From the NCBI RefSeq assembly GCF_003011965.1, contig NZ_PXWG01000023.1, positions 1 through 64,000 of the forward strand: a DNA stretch of 64,000 nucleotides, read 5' to 3'. The translations under genes were made by a program, and so were the position numbers. How positions within the stretch are numbered: position 1 is the first letter of the stretch; every line of letters starts with the position of its first letter. This stretch comes from Streptosporangium nondiastaticum. GTDB lineage: Bacteria > Actinomycetota > Actinomycetes > Streptomycetales > Streptomycetaceae. Shown here piece by piece: positions 40,537 to 51,050 of this stretch. The notes beneath the pieces were generated by a model that saw only the letters and a list, made by a program, of their open reading frames with translations, made no database searches and had not been told where the DNA came from.

Positions 40537-40640
40537 TTCCGGCTGCTTTTCCGCGGTCTCCCGCGGCTTCATTCAGCCTCCGCCGACTGTTTTCGGCCGC
40601 CGCGCCGAAGCCCGGCGGCCGTCACGCGGCGTCACCTTCC

Positions 40641-43150
40641 TCAGGCGCCTCGCAGCACCGCGCCCGTGCGCTCGACGGCCGCGGCGACGGCGGCGTCGCG
40701 CGCGGCGGACGCCTCCTCCGCGGTCAGCGTGCGGTCGGCCGCGCGGAAGCGCAGCGCGTAGGCGAGGGACTTCTTGCCCGCGCCGAGCTGCTCGCCGGTG
40801 AAGACGTCGAACAGGCGCAGCGACTCCAGCAGCTCGCCCGCGCCGGACCGCAGCGCGGCCTCGACGTCGGCGGCCGGGACGGAGGCGTCCACGACGAGCG
40901 CGACGTCCTGCGTGGCCACCGGGTAGGAGGACACGTGCGGGGCCGAGACGGCACCGGTGCCCGCCCGCTCCAGGACGTCGAGGTCGACCTCCATGGCGCA
41001 GGCGCGCTCCGGCAGGCCGAAGGCCTTGATGACGCGCGGGTGCAGCTCACCGGCGGAGCCGGCGAACACCTCGGCGCCGTCGACCACGGCGAACAGGGCG
41101 GCGCAGCGGCCCGGGTGGAACGGCGCGCGCTGGTCCTGGCGGACGATCAGCTCGGCGCCGGCCTCGCGGGCGACCGTGCGGGCGGCCTCGACGGCGTCGG
41201 CCCAGCCGGCCGGACGGCCCTTGCCCCAGTAGCCGGCGAGCTCGCGGGCCCCGGCGAGGACCACGGCGGCGTGGCGCGGCTGCACGGGCAGCGCGGCGTT
41301 CAGGCCGGCGATCTCCTCGTCGGTGGGACGGCGGTCGACGGGCAGCCGGACCGGGGCGGTCTCCTCGCCCGTGGGCAGGAAGACGAGGCCGGTCTCGAAG
41401 AGGGCCAGGTCGTGCTCGCCGCGGCTGTCGTTGCGGCGCAGGGCCGTGAACAGGCCCGGCAGCAGCGTGGTGCGCAGCGCCGGCTCGGCCTCGGAGAGCG
41501 GGTTGACCAGGCGCACCGTGGTGCGGCGCGCGTCGCCGGCCTCCAGGCCGAGGTGGTCGAGCGCCCAGTCCCCGAGGAAGGGGTAGTTGAGCACCTCGAC
41601 GTAGCCCGCGCCGGCCAGCGCCCGGCCGACGCGGCGGTGCAGCCGCTGGCGGTGGGTCAGGCCGCGGCCGGCGGGGGGCGCCGGCAGGGTGGCGGGCAGG
41701 TTCTCGTAGCCCTCGAGCCGGATGACCTCTTCGGCGAGGTCGTTCGGGTCGGTGAGGTCGGGGCGCCAGCTCGGGACGGTGACGATCAGCTCGTCCTGTC
41801 CGTAGACGTCGCAGCCGACCTGCTGGAGGCGGCGGACGACGGTCTCCCGGCCGTACTCCACACCGGCCACGCGGTCCGGGTGGTCGGCGCGGATCGCGAT
41901 GGTGCGCGGGCCGCTGGGGGCCTCGAACTCGGTCACGCCGGCCTCGGCGGTGCCGCCCGCGAGCAGCACCAGCAGGTCGACGGTGCGCTGGGCGGCCGCG
42001 GAGGCCGCCTTCGGGTCGACGCCGCGCTCGAAGCGCTTGGCCGCCTCGGAGGGCAGCTTGTGGCGGCGGACGGCGCGGGCGATGGCCGTCGGGTCGAAGT
42101 GGGCCGCCTCGATGACGACCTCGGTGGTGCCCCGGCCGGCCGCGTGGTCCGCGATCTCGGTCTCGGCGCCGCCCATGACGCCCGCGAGCCCGATCGGGCC
42201 GCGGTTGTCGGTGATGACCAGGTCCTCGGCGTCCAGGACGCGCTTGGTGCCGTCGAGGGTGGTCAGCTTCTCGCCGCGCTCGGCGCGGCGGACGCCGATC
42301 GGGCCGTCGAGGCGCGAGCGGTCGTAGGCGTGCAGCGGCTGGCCGAGCTCCAGCATCACGTAATTGGTGATGTCGACGGCGAGCGAGATCGGGCGCATGC
42401 CGGCCTTCTGCAGGCGGCGCTGCAGCCAGATCGGGGAGCGGGCCTCGGGGTCGAGACCGGTGACGGTGCGGGCCGTGAAGCGGTCGCAGCCGGCCGGGTC
42501 GGCGATCTGCACGGGGTAGCCGAAGCTGTTGGGCGCCGGCACGTCCAGCAGGGCCGGGTCGCGCAGCGGCAGGCCGTAGGCGGTGGCGGCCTCGCGGGCG
42601 ATGCCGCGCATCGACAGGCAGTAGCCGCGGTCCGGGGTGACGGCGATGTCCAGGACCTCGTCGACGAGCTGGAGCAGCTCGATGGCGTCGGTGCCGGGCT
42701 CGTACTCCTGCGGGAGCACGATGATGCCGTGCGTGCCGTCGTCGCCCATGCCCAGCTCCTCGCCGGAGCAGATCATGCCGTGCGAGACCTTGCCGTAGGT
42801 CTTGCGGGCGGCGATGGCGAAGTCGCCGGGCAGGACGGCGCCGGGCAGCACGACGACGACCTTGTCGCCGACGGAGAAGTTGCGGGCGCCGCAGACGATC
42901 TCCTGCGGCTCGCCCGTGCCGTTGGCGGTGCCGACGTCGACGGTGCAGAAGCGGATCGGCTTGCGGAAGCCCTCCAGCTCCTCGATGGTGAGGACCTGGC
43001 CGACGACCAGGGGGCCCTTGAGGCCGGCGCCGAGGCTTTCGACGCGCTCGACCTCCAGACCCGCGGCGATCAGCTTGGCCTGCACGTCGCGACCGGTCTC
43101 ACCGGCCGGCAGGTCGACGTATTCCCGCAGCCAGGAAAGCGGGGCGCGCA

Positions 43151-43151
<1 letters not shown>
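40641..43151 (-). CDS. pheT: Phenylalanyl-tRNA synthetase beta subunit
   Basis: An 836-residue beta subunit. Domains in order: N-terminal core [15 protein letters not shown], an OB-fold tRNA-binding domain (about 45-160), the B3/B4 editing domain (about 215-395, with [15 protein letters not shown]), B5 domain, the inactive class II core with [21 protein letters not shown], and a C-terminal anticodon-binding domain ([40 protein letters not shown]). It pairs with PheS to charge tRNA-Phe. Its ATG overlaps the pheS stop in TGATG, so translation is coupled. Confidence 0.97.
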
Positions 43152-44371
<1,220 letters not shown>

Positions 44372-44413
44372 CTAAGGGGCGCATGGGGGTCGGTGGGCCC
44401 GCGGGCCGCCCGC

Positions 44414-45598
44414 TCAGGCCTGTGAGAGAAAGGCCGGGGCGCCCACGGGCAACGTAAATCGGAACCGGGCGCCGCCGCAGGCGGCCCGCTCGACGGTGAT
44501 CGTCCCGCCGTGGGCCTCGACGATGCCCTTGACGATGTAGAGGCCCAGGCCGGTGCCGCCGCGCTTGCTGCCCCGCCAGAAGCGGGTGAAGACGCGGCTC
44601 ATCGACTCCTCCGGGATGCCCGGCCCCTCATCGCTCACCGTGACCGCCGTACCTTCCGTGCCCTCCGGCCGCGCCTTCAGCAGCGCCGGCGCCACCTCTA
44701 TCGTGACGCGTCCCTCGCCGTGGCGCACCGCGTTTTCCAGGAGGTTGCCGAGGACCTGGTCGACCTTGTCGGGGTCGGCCCAGAGGGCGGGCAGGGGGGC
44801 GGTGACCTTGACCTCGAAGCGGTCGGCGCGGTGGCCCGCGGTGGTGTACGCCTGGACGTGGCGGCGGACGGCCGCGACGATGTCGACCGGCTGGCGGCGC
44901 AGCTCCAGGCGGCCGGAGTCGATCCGGGAGATGTCGAGCAGCTCGGCGATCAGCCGGGTGACGCGGTCGGCGTCGGCGTCGACGGTCTCCAGCATCAGCC
45001 GCTTCTGGTCGTCGGTGAAGCGCTCCCACTTGGCGAGGAGCGTGGCCGTGAAGCCCTTCACGGAGGTGAGCGGCGAGCGCAGCTCGTGGGCGACGGTGGC
45101 GATGAGCTCGGCGTGGCTGCGCTCGGTGCGGCGGCGGGCGTCGGTGCCGCGCAGCTGGACGACGAGGCGGCGCAGGGGCCCGGCGGGCCGCTCGCGGACG
45201 TAGCGCGCGGAGACGAGGACCTCGCGGCCGCCGGGGAGGAGCAGATTCCGCTCGGGCTGGCCCACCCGGGTGGCGAGGCCGCCGTACGGGTCGGTGAGCG
45301 GCCACCAGCGGCGGCCGTCCAGGTCCTCCAGGGGCAGGGCGCTCTCCAGGGGGCGGCCGATCGCCTCGTCGGGCCGGACCGCGGTGATCCGGGCCGCGGC
45401 GGCGTTGAAGCAGGTGACGCGGCCGTTCTCATCGGCGACGACGAGGCCGTCGGGGAGCTCGTCGGGGTGCGGGCCGAGGCCCGCGAGCCCCTGGGCGGGC
45501 GCTGCGCCCGTGCCGTCCTGCCCGTGGGATCCGTGCGGCGCGGGGTCCGCCGCCGGAGCGGCGCCGGGCACGCCCCCGGAAGTCCTGACGTTCGTCAT
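44414..45598 (-). CDS. PAS-domain sensor histidine kinase
   Basis: A 394-residue cytoplasmic histidine kinase. A PAS domain covers about 48-160 (GLVVADENGRVTCFNAAAARITAV); the HisKA domain has the phospho-acceptor His171 in VAHELRSPLTSVKGF; the ATPase has N-box NLLENAVRHGEG, G1 DEGPGIPEE, F-box RFWRG and G2 GGTGLGLYIVKGIVEAHGG. No membrane span and no adjacent response regulator, so it is an orphan. The ATG has GGAGG eight bases upstream. It lies between pheS and the SpoU methyltransferase on the same strand, with 141 bases to pheS. Confidence 0.9.
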   Translation of the reverse strand: MTNVRTSGGVPGAAPAADPAPHGSHGQDGTGAAPAQGLAGLGPHPDELPDGLVVADENGRVTCFNAAAARITAVRPDEAIGRPLESALPLEDLDGRRWWPLTDPYGGLATRVGQPERNLLLPGGREVLVSARYVRERPAGPLRRLVVQLRGTDARRRTERSHAELIATVAHELRSPLTSVKGFTATLLAKWERFTDDQKRLMLETVDADADRVTRLIAELLDISRIDSGRLELRRQPVDIVAAVRRHVQAYTTAGHRADRFEVKVTAPLPALWADPDKVDQVLGNLLENAVRHGEGRVTIEVAPALLKARPEGTEGTAVTVSDEGPGIPEESMSRVFTRFWRGSKRGGTGLGLYIVKGIVEAHGGTITVERAACGGARFRFTLPVGAPAFLSQA

Positions 45599-45635
45599 CC
45601 GCACCCCCTCCCGATCCCCCCGGGGGGCAACCCTA

Positions 45636-46469
45636 CTAGCTGAAGGTCACGGAGCGGCACCCTCCGGGTGCACGCTGCGCACGGGCGGAGGCGTAGAGGC
45701 ACACGGCGGCGGCCGTCGCGAGGTTCAGACTCTCGGCCTTGCCGTGGATGGGGACGCGCACCACGGCGTCGGCGAGCGCGCGGGTCTCCTCCGGCAGGCC
45801 CCACGCCTCGTTGCCGAAGACCCAGGCGGTGGGCCCGCCCATGGTGCCGCGGTCCAGCTCGGCGTCCAGGTCGCGGTCGCCCGCGCCGTCGGCGGCGAGG
45901 ATCCGGGCGCCGACGCCCTGCAGGCCGCTCACGACCTGCTCGACGGGGACGCCCACGGCGACCGGCAGGTGGAAGAGGGAGCCGACGGAGGCCCGTACGG
46001 CCTTGGGGTTGTAGAGGTCCACGGAGGCGTCGGTGAGCACGACGGCGTCCGCGCCGGCGGCGTCCGCGCAGCGCAGGACGGTGCCGGCGTTGCCGGGGTC
46101 GCGCACGTGGGCCAGGACGGCGACCAGGCGGGGCCGGCCGGCCAGGATCTCCTCGAAGGGCGTGTCCAGGAAGCGGCAGAGGCCGACGATGCCCTGCGGG
46201 GTGACGGTGTCGGACATCTCGGCGATGACCTCGTCCGTCGCGGTGAGGACGGGCACCCCGGCGGCGCGGGCGGCGTCGACGATGTCCGCGTGGCGCCCGG
46301 CGGCGTCCGGCGTCACGTACACCTCGACGAGATGGCCTATGGCCTCGCGGACGGACTGCGGCCCCTCGGCGATGAAGCGGCGTTCCTTGGCGCGGAAGCT
46401 GCGCTTGGCAAGACGGCGGGCCGCGATGACACGGGGCGATCGCAGGGAGGTCAGCTCGGGGGCCGCCAT
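45636..46469 (-). CDS. SpoU/TrmH-family RNA 2'-O-methyltransferase
   Basis: A 277-residue methyltransferase with the SPOUT knot. The N-terminus is a short substrate-binding domain (AKERRFIAEGPQSVREA, about 27-43). SpoU motif 1 is VRDPGNAGTVLRCADAAGA near 122, motif 2 WVFGNEAWGLPEE near 217 and motif 3 AESLNLATAAAVCLY near 246. It methylates a ribose 2'-OH in rRNA or tRNA using SAM; the target nucleotide is not evident. It precedes the histidine kinase gene and lies downstream of rplT. Confidence 0.9.
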   Translation of the reverse strand: MAAPELTSLRSPRVIAARRLAKRSFRAKERRFIAEGPQSVREAIGHLVEVYVTPDAAGRHADIVDAARAAGVPVLTATDEVIAEMSDTVTPQGIVGLCRFLDTPFEEILAGRPRLVAVLAHVRDPGNAGTVLRCADAAGADAVVLTDASVDLYNPKAVRASVGSLFHLPVAVGVPVEQVVSGLQGVGARILAADGAGDRDLDAELDRGTMGGPTAWVFGNEAWGLPEETRALADAVVRVPIHGKAESLNLATAAAVCLYASARAQRAPGGCRSVTFS

Positions 46470-46602
46470 GGGCTCACTTTCGGTTGCTGGTGTGCGCGGT
46501 GCGGTGCCGGGCCGGCACCGGGAGGGTTCCTGGGGCCGGACGCGAGCGGACCCGCAGGCCGTGGGCCTGCGGGTCCGGTCAGCAACAGCCTCGGGGTGCC
46601 GG

Positions 46603-46989
46603 TCAGGCAGCGGCCTTCGGGGCGTTGACGTCGGCCGGCAGGGCCTTCTGGGCGACCTCGACGAGCGCGGCGAACGCGTTCATGTCGTTGACGGCCAGGT
46701 CCGCGAGGATCTTGCGGTCCACCTCGATGTTGGCGGCCTTCAGACCCTGGATCAGGCGGTTGTACGTCATGCCGTTCTGGCGGGCAGCGGCGTTGATGCG
46801 CTGGATCCACAGCTGACGGAAGTCGCCCTTGCGCTTCTTGCGGTCGTTGTAGTTGTAGACCAGGGAGTGGGTGACCTGCTCCTTGGCCTTGCGGTACAGG
46901 CGCGACCGCTGGCCGCGGTAACCGCTGGCCGCCTCGAGGATCGCCCGGCGCTTCTTGTGCGCGTTGACTGCGCGCTTGACGCGTGCCAC
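46603..46989 (-). CDS. rplT: Ribosomal protein L20
   Basis: A 128-residue bL20. It begins [19 protein letters not shown], the long basic N-terminal helix that threads into 23S rRNA, and continues [23 protein letters not shown] start with AAGGAG seven bases upstream. It is the last gene of infC-rpmI-rplT, 92 bases after rpmI. In many bacteria L20 controls this operon by binding its mRNA. Confidence 0.98.
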   Translation of the reverse strand: MARVKRAVNAHKKRRAILEAASGYRGQRSRLYRKAKEQVTHSLVYNYNDRKKRKGDFRQLWIQRINAAARQNGMTYNRLIQGLKAANIEVDRKILADLAVNDMNAFAALVEVAQKALPADVNAPKAAA

Positions 46990-47081
46990 TTGTTAACTCC
47001 TTGTAGCGGGGCCGTGGTGGATTCTCACACGACCCGAAATCGATTGGGTCCCGGTGTGGACGTGCGGCCGAAGCCGGAACG

Positions 47082-47276
47082 TCACTTGCCGAGAAGCTTC
47101 TTGATCTTCTTGGCGTCGGCCGGGGCCATCTCGGCGTTGCCGGTGAGGCGACGCGTCAGGCGGGACGACTTGTGCTCGAGCAGGTGGCGCTTGCCGGCGC
47201 GCTCGCGCAGGACCTTGCCGGAGCCGGTGACCTTGAAGCGCTTCTTGGCACCGCTGTGCGTCTTGTTCTTCGGCAT
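47082..47276 (-). CDS. rpmI: Ribosomal protein L35
   Basis: A 64-residue bL35: [20 protein letters not shown] at the start and [20 protein letters not shown] in the second half. The start used is the ATG; the open frame to 47339 is not coding. It lies between infC (132 bases upstream) and rplT. Confidence 0.97.
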   Translation of the reverse strand: MPKNKTHSGAKKRFKVTGSGKVLRERAGKRHLLEHKSSRLTRRLTGNAEMAPADAKKIKKLLGK

Positions 47277-47408
47277 AGCGCCGTTCTCTCCTCGTCGGTG
47301 GCACTCCCCCGGCCGGATCAGGGCGCACGGGAGTGTCATCTGTGTTCGGTTGGTGTCCGGGGCGGATGCCCCGGGCGGGGGTCATCCGGGGCGCGGGGCG
47401 CCCCCGGA

Positions 47409-48023
47409 TCACGCCTCTGCGGGCTCCTCGGCGGCGTCCGCGGACGAGGCGCCGGAGCGCTCCGCCTTACGGGCGGCCTGCGCCTCGCGGGCTTCGGCCA
47501 TCGCCTCGGTCTTCTTCTTGTGCGGACCGAGGACCATGATCATGTTGCGGCCGTCCTGCTTCGGGTTCGACTCGACGAAACCGAGGTCCTGGACGTCTTC
47601 CGCGAGGCGCTGCAGCAGTCGGTAGCCGAGCTCCGGCCGGGACTGCTCGCGACCACGGAACATGATCGTGATCTTGACCTTGTCGCCCTGCTTGAGGAAC
47701 CGGACGACGTGACCCTTCTTGGTGTCATAGTCGTGCGGGTCGATCTTCGGCCGGAGCTTCATCTCCTTGATGACCGTGTGCGCCTGGTTCTTGCGCGCCT
47801 CACGGGCCTTCATGGCCGACTCGTACTTGAACTTCCCGTAGTCCATGAGCTTGCAGACCGGCGGACGGGCGTTCGCCGCCACCTCGACGAGGTCGAGGTC
47901 GTACTCCTGCGCAAGCTCCAGTGCCTTGGCAAGCGGCACGATGCCGACCTGCTCGCCACTGGGACCGACAAGTCGCACCTCGGGGACTCGAATCCGGTCG
48001 TTGATGCGGGGCTCGGCGCTGAT
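47409..48023 (-). CDS. infC: Translation initiation factor IF-3, apparent AUC start
   Basis: A 204-residue IF-3. The N-terminal domain begins [20 protein letters not shown] and ends near 80; the C-terminal domain ([37 protein letters not shown]) binds 16S rRNA at the platform. A Glu/Ala-rich tail follows. GAGGAGG lies four bases before ATC AGC GCC, and no ATG, GTG or TTG is suitably placed, so translation most likely begins at AUC. This recalls E. coli infC, which uses AUU so that IF-3 can repress its own synthesis. A GTG 11 codons upstream overlaps no ribosome site. Confidence 0.93.
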   Translation of the reverse strand: MSAEPRINDRIRVPEVRLVGPSGEQVGIVPLAKALELAQEYDLDLVEVAANARPPVCKLMDYGKFKYESAMKAREARKNQAHTVIKEMKLRPKIDPHDYDTKKGHVVRFLKQGDKVKITIMFRGREQSRPELGYRLLQRLAEDVQDLGFVESNPKQDGRNMIMVLGPHKKKTEAMAEAREAQAARKAERSGASSADAAEEPAEA

Positions 48024-48103
48024 GGATCCTCCTCGGTAGCACCACGCGGCGGCCTGGCGGGCGGCCACGTAACGTCTTTTCGTAAGACCAACCGCGCCGG
48101 TGC

Positions 48104-48175
48104 AACAAAAATGCCCCGACGGGACACAGGCGGGGCTCCATGAAACCGGAACACCGCCACGGCATGCCGCGGGGC
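48104..48175 (-). promoter_or_regulatory. Intrinsic terminator (attenuator) in the infC leader
   Basis: On the minus strand GCCCCG (48136-48131) pairs with CGGGGC (48118-48113) and is directly followed by ATTTTTGTT (48112-48104), one of the few T-runs in the window. An earlier GCCCCG (48175-48170) could pair with the same right arm and prevent the terminator. It lies about 80-110 bases before infC in a leader of about 285 bases. Confidence 0.6.
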
Positions 48176-48315
48176 GCATCGGGCAGCTCCATCGTCCGTA
48201 CGGAACGATGGGCGCCGCCTGACCGGAGACCTGCCGGCCTGTGGCCGGGCGAGGTGGGAGAACGGAGCTCCACTTGTGGGCCGGGCACATGAGTGTCCAG
48301 CCGGTCGTGTGCACA

Positions 48316-48346
48316 ACCCTAGCAGTGATGCCAGGGGGTGCGCCAA
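48316..48346 (-). promoter_or_regulatory. infC promoter
   Basis: TTGGCG (48346-48341), a 19-base spacer and TAGGGT (48321-48316) form a plausible vegetative promoter, putting the transcript start near 48309. The spacer is one or two bases longer than ideal. Confidence 0.45.
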
Positions 48347-48389
48347 CCCGCGGCGAACCGATTCCTCACCGGCACGTATCGTGTCCGCC

Positions 48390-48755
48390 ATGAGCGACGA
48401 CGCGACCCCCACCGGCGAGAAGCCGGACTTCGACACCATGACCCGTGACATCGCGGACGTTCCCGCGGTCGAGGTGATCACCACGGTCGCGGTGCACCTG
48501 ATGAGCTCGGCGGCGGTCAACCTCGGCCTCGCCGAGGAGGGCGAGCAGCACAAGGACCTCGACGAGGCCCGCAAGCTGATCACCGCGCTCGCCGGGCTCG
48601 TGACCGCCAGTGCCACCGAGATCAGCAACTTCCACGCCGGACCGCTGCGCGACGGGCTGAAGTCCCTCCAGCTGGCCTTCCGCGAGGCGTCCGTCGTGCA
48701 GGACGAGCCGGGTCAGGGGCCCGGCGAGAAGTTCACGGGCCCCGTCTTCGGCTGA
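48390..48755 (+). CDS. DUF1844 domain protein
   Basis: A 121-residue protein. Most of it is the DUF1844 domain: VEVITTVAVHLMSSAAVNLGLAEEGEQHKDLDEARKLITALAGLV (about 27-72), a helical domain of unknown function found widely in actinobacteria. The ATG has TATCGT (a possible -10) seven bases before it, suggesting a leaderless mRNA. It is divergent from infC. Confidence 0.83.
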   Translation: MSDDATPTGEKPDFDTMTRDIADVPAVEVITTVAVHLMSSAAVNLGLAEEGEQHKDLDEARKLITALAGLVTASATEISNFHAGPLRDGLKSLQLAFREASVVQDEPGQGPGEKFTGPVFG

Positions 48756-48794
48756 GCCCCCCTTTTTTCTTCCTCCGGGACTGCGGCGCCCCGG

Positions 48795-49682
48795 TCAGGC
48801 CAGGCCCGACGGACCCGCCTGATCGGGGCGCTCCCCGCCCTCCCCGCCCTCGTCCCCGTCGCCGCGGTCCTCCCGCGGCCCGGGGCGCTCCTCCGTCGGG
48901 TGCGCGGCCGTCGTCGGCCCCTTCGGGTACTGCGGCAGCGCCAGGCCGTTCGCCAGGTTCGCCGGACTGAACGGCGGATGCGTGACCCGGTGCGCGCAGG
49001 CCGCGAGGGCGCCGCCGATCAGCGGCGCGACGATGAACAGCCACAGCTGGGACAGCGCGCCACCGCCCGCGAACAGCGCCGGGCCCAGGCTCCGCGCCGG
49101 ATTCACCGAAGTGCCCGTCAGCGGGATGCCCACCAGGTGGATCACCGCGAGGGCCAGGCCGATGGGAAGGCCGTCGAAGCCCACCAGCGCGATCTTGTGG
49201 GTCACCGCGAGCACGACGAAGACCAGCAGGAAGGTCAGGACGACCTCCGCGAGGAACGCACCGCCCGTGTTCAGGTGCACCGCCGAGCGCTTGCCCCAGC
49301 CGTTGCTGCCGAACGCGCCCTCCGTCCTCAGCCCCGGCACCTGCTTGGCCAGCAGGAACAGCAGCGCCGCGCCCACGATGCCGCCGAGCAGCTGCGCCAC
49401 CCAGTACTCGATCGCCGTGCGCAGCGCGATGCGGCCCTCCATCAGCATGCCGAGCGTCACCGCCGGATTCACGTGGCAGCCCGACACCGGGCCCAGCGCG
49501 TAGCAGAGGGCCAGCAGGACGAAGCCGAAGGCCAGGGCGATGCCGAGGACTCCGATGTAGTCGGCCGCGAGGACCGCGGAGCCGACGGCGAAGAAGACCA
49601 GCAGCAGAGTGCCGAGGAACTCGGCAGCGACGGTTCTCGTCTCCACGGAGTCGAGACTTGCGGCCCCCAGCTTCACGTCCAT
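48795..49682 (-). CDS. Aquaporin, MIP family (AqpZ-like)
   Basis: A 295-residue channel with six spans and two half-membrane loops: HVNPAVT (NPA 72-74) and SVNPARS (NPA 194-196). Selectivity-filter residues His182 and Arg197 suggest a water channel rather than a glycerol facilitator. The C-terminal 45 residues are charged and disordered (DRGDGDEGGEGGERP), an unusual tail. The ATG has GGAGG five bases upstream; longer frames to 49733 are not supported. It converges with the DUF1844 gene. Confidence 0.9.
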   Translation of the reverse strand: MDVKLGAASLDSVETRTVAAEFLGTLLLVFFAVGSAVLAADYIGVLGIALAFGFVLLALCYALGPVSGCHVNPAVTLGMLMEGRIALRTAIEYWVAQLLGGIVGAALLFLLAKQVPGLRTEGAFGSNGWGKRSAVHLNTGGAFLAEVVLTFLLVFVVLAVTHKIALVGFDGLPIGLALAVIHLVGIPLTGTSVNPARSLGPALFAGGGALSQLWLFIVAPLIGGALAACAHRVTHPPFSPANLANGLALPQYPKGPTTAAHPTEERPGPREDRGDGDEGGEGGERPDQAGPSGLA

Positions 49683-49807
49683 GGCGTCCTCCAGGGATCT
49701 CGTGGACCTTCTTCGCATTGTCGGTCGATCCACGGCGGGGCGCCTGTCGGCCTGCGGCCGGCTCGGGGTGGCTCAGGGGGGTGACCCGGTGGTCACCCAG
49801 CGGTGAC

Positions 49808-50548
49808 TCAGCGGGTGAAGAGGGGCTCCCCGGGGACGGAGGCGCCGGTCGGCAGCAGCGCCAGGTCGAGGCCGCGCACGAGGCGGGCCCGCAGGACCTC
49901 GTCGGAGGCCAGCGCCTCCGCGATGCGCTGCACCGCGCCGGAGGCCTCGGCCTCGCCGGCCAGGGCCAGTGCCAGCGTGCCGTCCGCCTCCCGCGAGGGA
50001 ACCAGGTGGGCCCGGCGCACCGCCGGCTCGGCGGTCAGGACCGTACGGAGCGCCTCCGCCACGGCCGGGTCGGTGAGCGGGTCGGCGCTCTCCCGGCCCT
50101 CCGCGAGGGCCAGCAGGGCGGGGCCCGTCAGCTGGTACGGCACGGGGCCCGCCATGTCCAGGACGATCGTGTCGGCCTTCTCGTGCGCGGCCGCCTGCAG
50201 GGCCTGGTGCAGGGGTACGGCCACGGGGCGGGCGTCCGCGCGCCAGCGCGCCAGCGACTCGATCGAGGTGAAGGCGGGGAGCGCCTTGCGGCCGTCCGGG
50301 GCCTGCAGCGTCGGCACGGCCATGTCGCTGGTCTTCTCGCGCTTCAGCCCGTCCGGGCCCGTCTCGACCTCGCCGAGCACGGCCACGACGGGCACGAGCA
50401 GCCGGGCGCCGCGGAGCGCGGCGAGCACGCGGGCCTCGGCGCCGCGGTCCCGCTCCGCGGACCACGCCGCGAGTGCGGCGGTCAGCTCCGCATCGGCGGA
50501 ACCGTCGTCGTCGGAGAACCCGGGATCAGGAATATTCTTCAGCGCCAC
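49808..50548 (-). CDS. SseB-family protein
   Basis: A 246-residue protein. The SseB N-terminal domain covers about 20-150 (LTAALAAWSAERDRGAEARVLAALRGARLLVPVVAV; LPAFTSIESLARWRADARPVAVP), followed by a second similar domain. The family is common in Streptomyces and has no confirmed enzymatic role. The GTG start (GTG GCG CTG AAG) has only a weak ribosome site. It is followed upstream by a 500-bp repeat-rich gap. Confidence 0.75.
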   Translation of the reverse strand: MALKNIPDPGFSDDDGSADAELTAALAAWSAERDRGAEARVLAALRGARLLVPVVAVLGEVETGPDGLKREKTSDMAVPTLQAPDGRKALPAFTSIESLARWRADARPVAVPLHQALQAAAHEKADTIVLDMAGPVPYQLTGPALLALAEGRESADPLTDPAVAEALRTVLTAEPAVRRAHLVPSREADGTLALALAGEAEASGAVQRIAEALASDEVLRARLVRGLDLALLPTGASVPGEPLFTR

Positions 50549-51050
50549 CTGGAGAGTCTATGGTCCGCGCCTGACGCCCTACGGGGCGCCCCCGCGCCTG
50601 ACCGGCCGAGGCCGGGCCTCACGTGTCCGCCGCGGCGGACGGAGAGGGCCCGGGGCCCCAGCCCCTGATCCGCCGCAACGGCGTGCAACCACCACGGTGG
50701 AACCCGGCGGTGCCGACCCGGACTCGGGCCGAGGATTGTCCGGCACCGCCGGGCCGCGCCGCGGGGGGCTGAGCACCACTGCGGCGGGAGAAGTGCCCGG
50801 GGCTCCCGGCCTCCGCCTCAGGCGAGGGGCTTCCGGCACCGCCGGGCCGCACCACGGGGAGAGTGCCCAGGGCCCAGCCCCTGAATCCGCCGCAACGGCG
50901 CGCAGCCAGCGCCGTGGAACCCGGCGGTGCCGAACCGGCCCCCGGCCAAGGACCCTCCCGCACCGCCGGACCGCGCCGCGCGGGCTGAGCGCCGCTGCGG
51001 CGGGAGGAAACGTGGGCACAGGGTGGGTGAGAGGGCGGTGCCGGGCCGGC
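50549..51050. repeat. 500-bp intergenic region with two long direct repeats
   Basis: Segments at about 50652-50790 and 50871-51006 are about 137 bp each and clearly homologous (shared CAGCCCCTGA.TCCGCCGCAACGGCG.G and GTGGAACCCGGCGGTGCCGA). The segment after the first copy repeats CCGGCACCGCCGGGCCGC, so the repeat unit is about 219 bp with partial third copy. There is no convincing reading frame. Confidence 0.75.

Noticed and set aside
46990..47081. Extra small gene between rpmI and rplT
   Set aside because: Only a spacer of ordinary operon type with no start/ribosome site pair.
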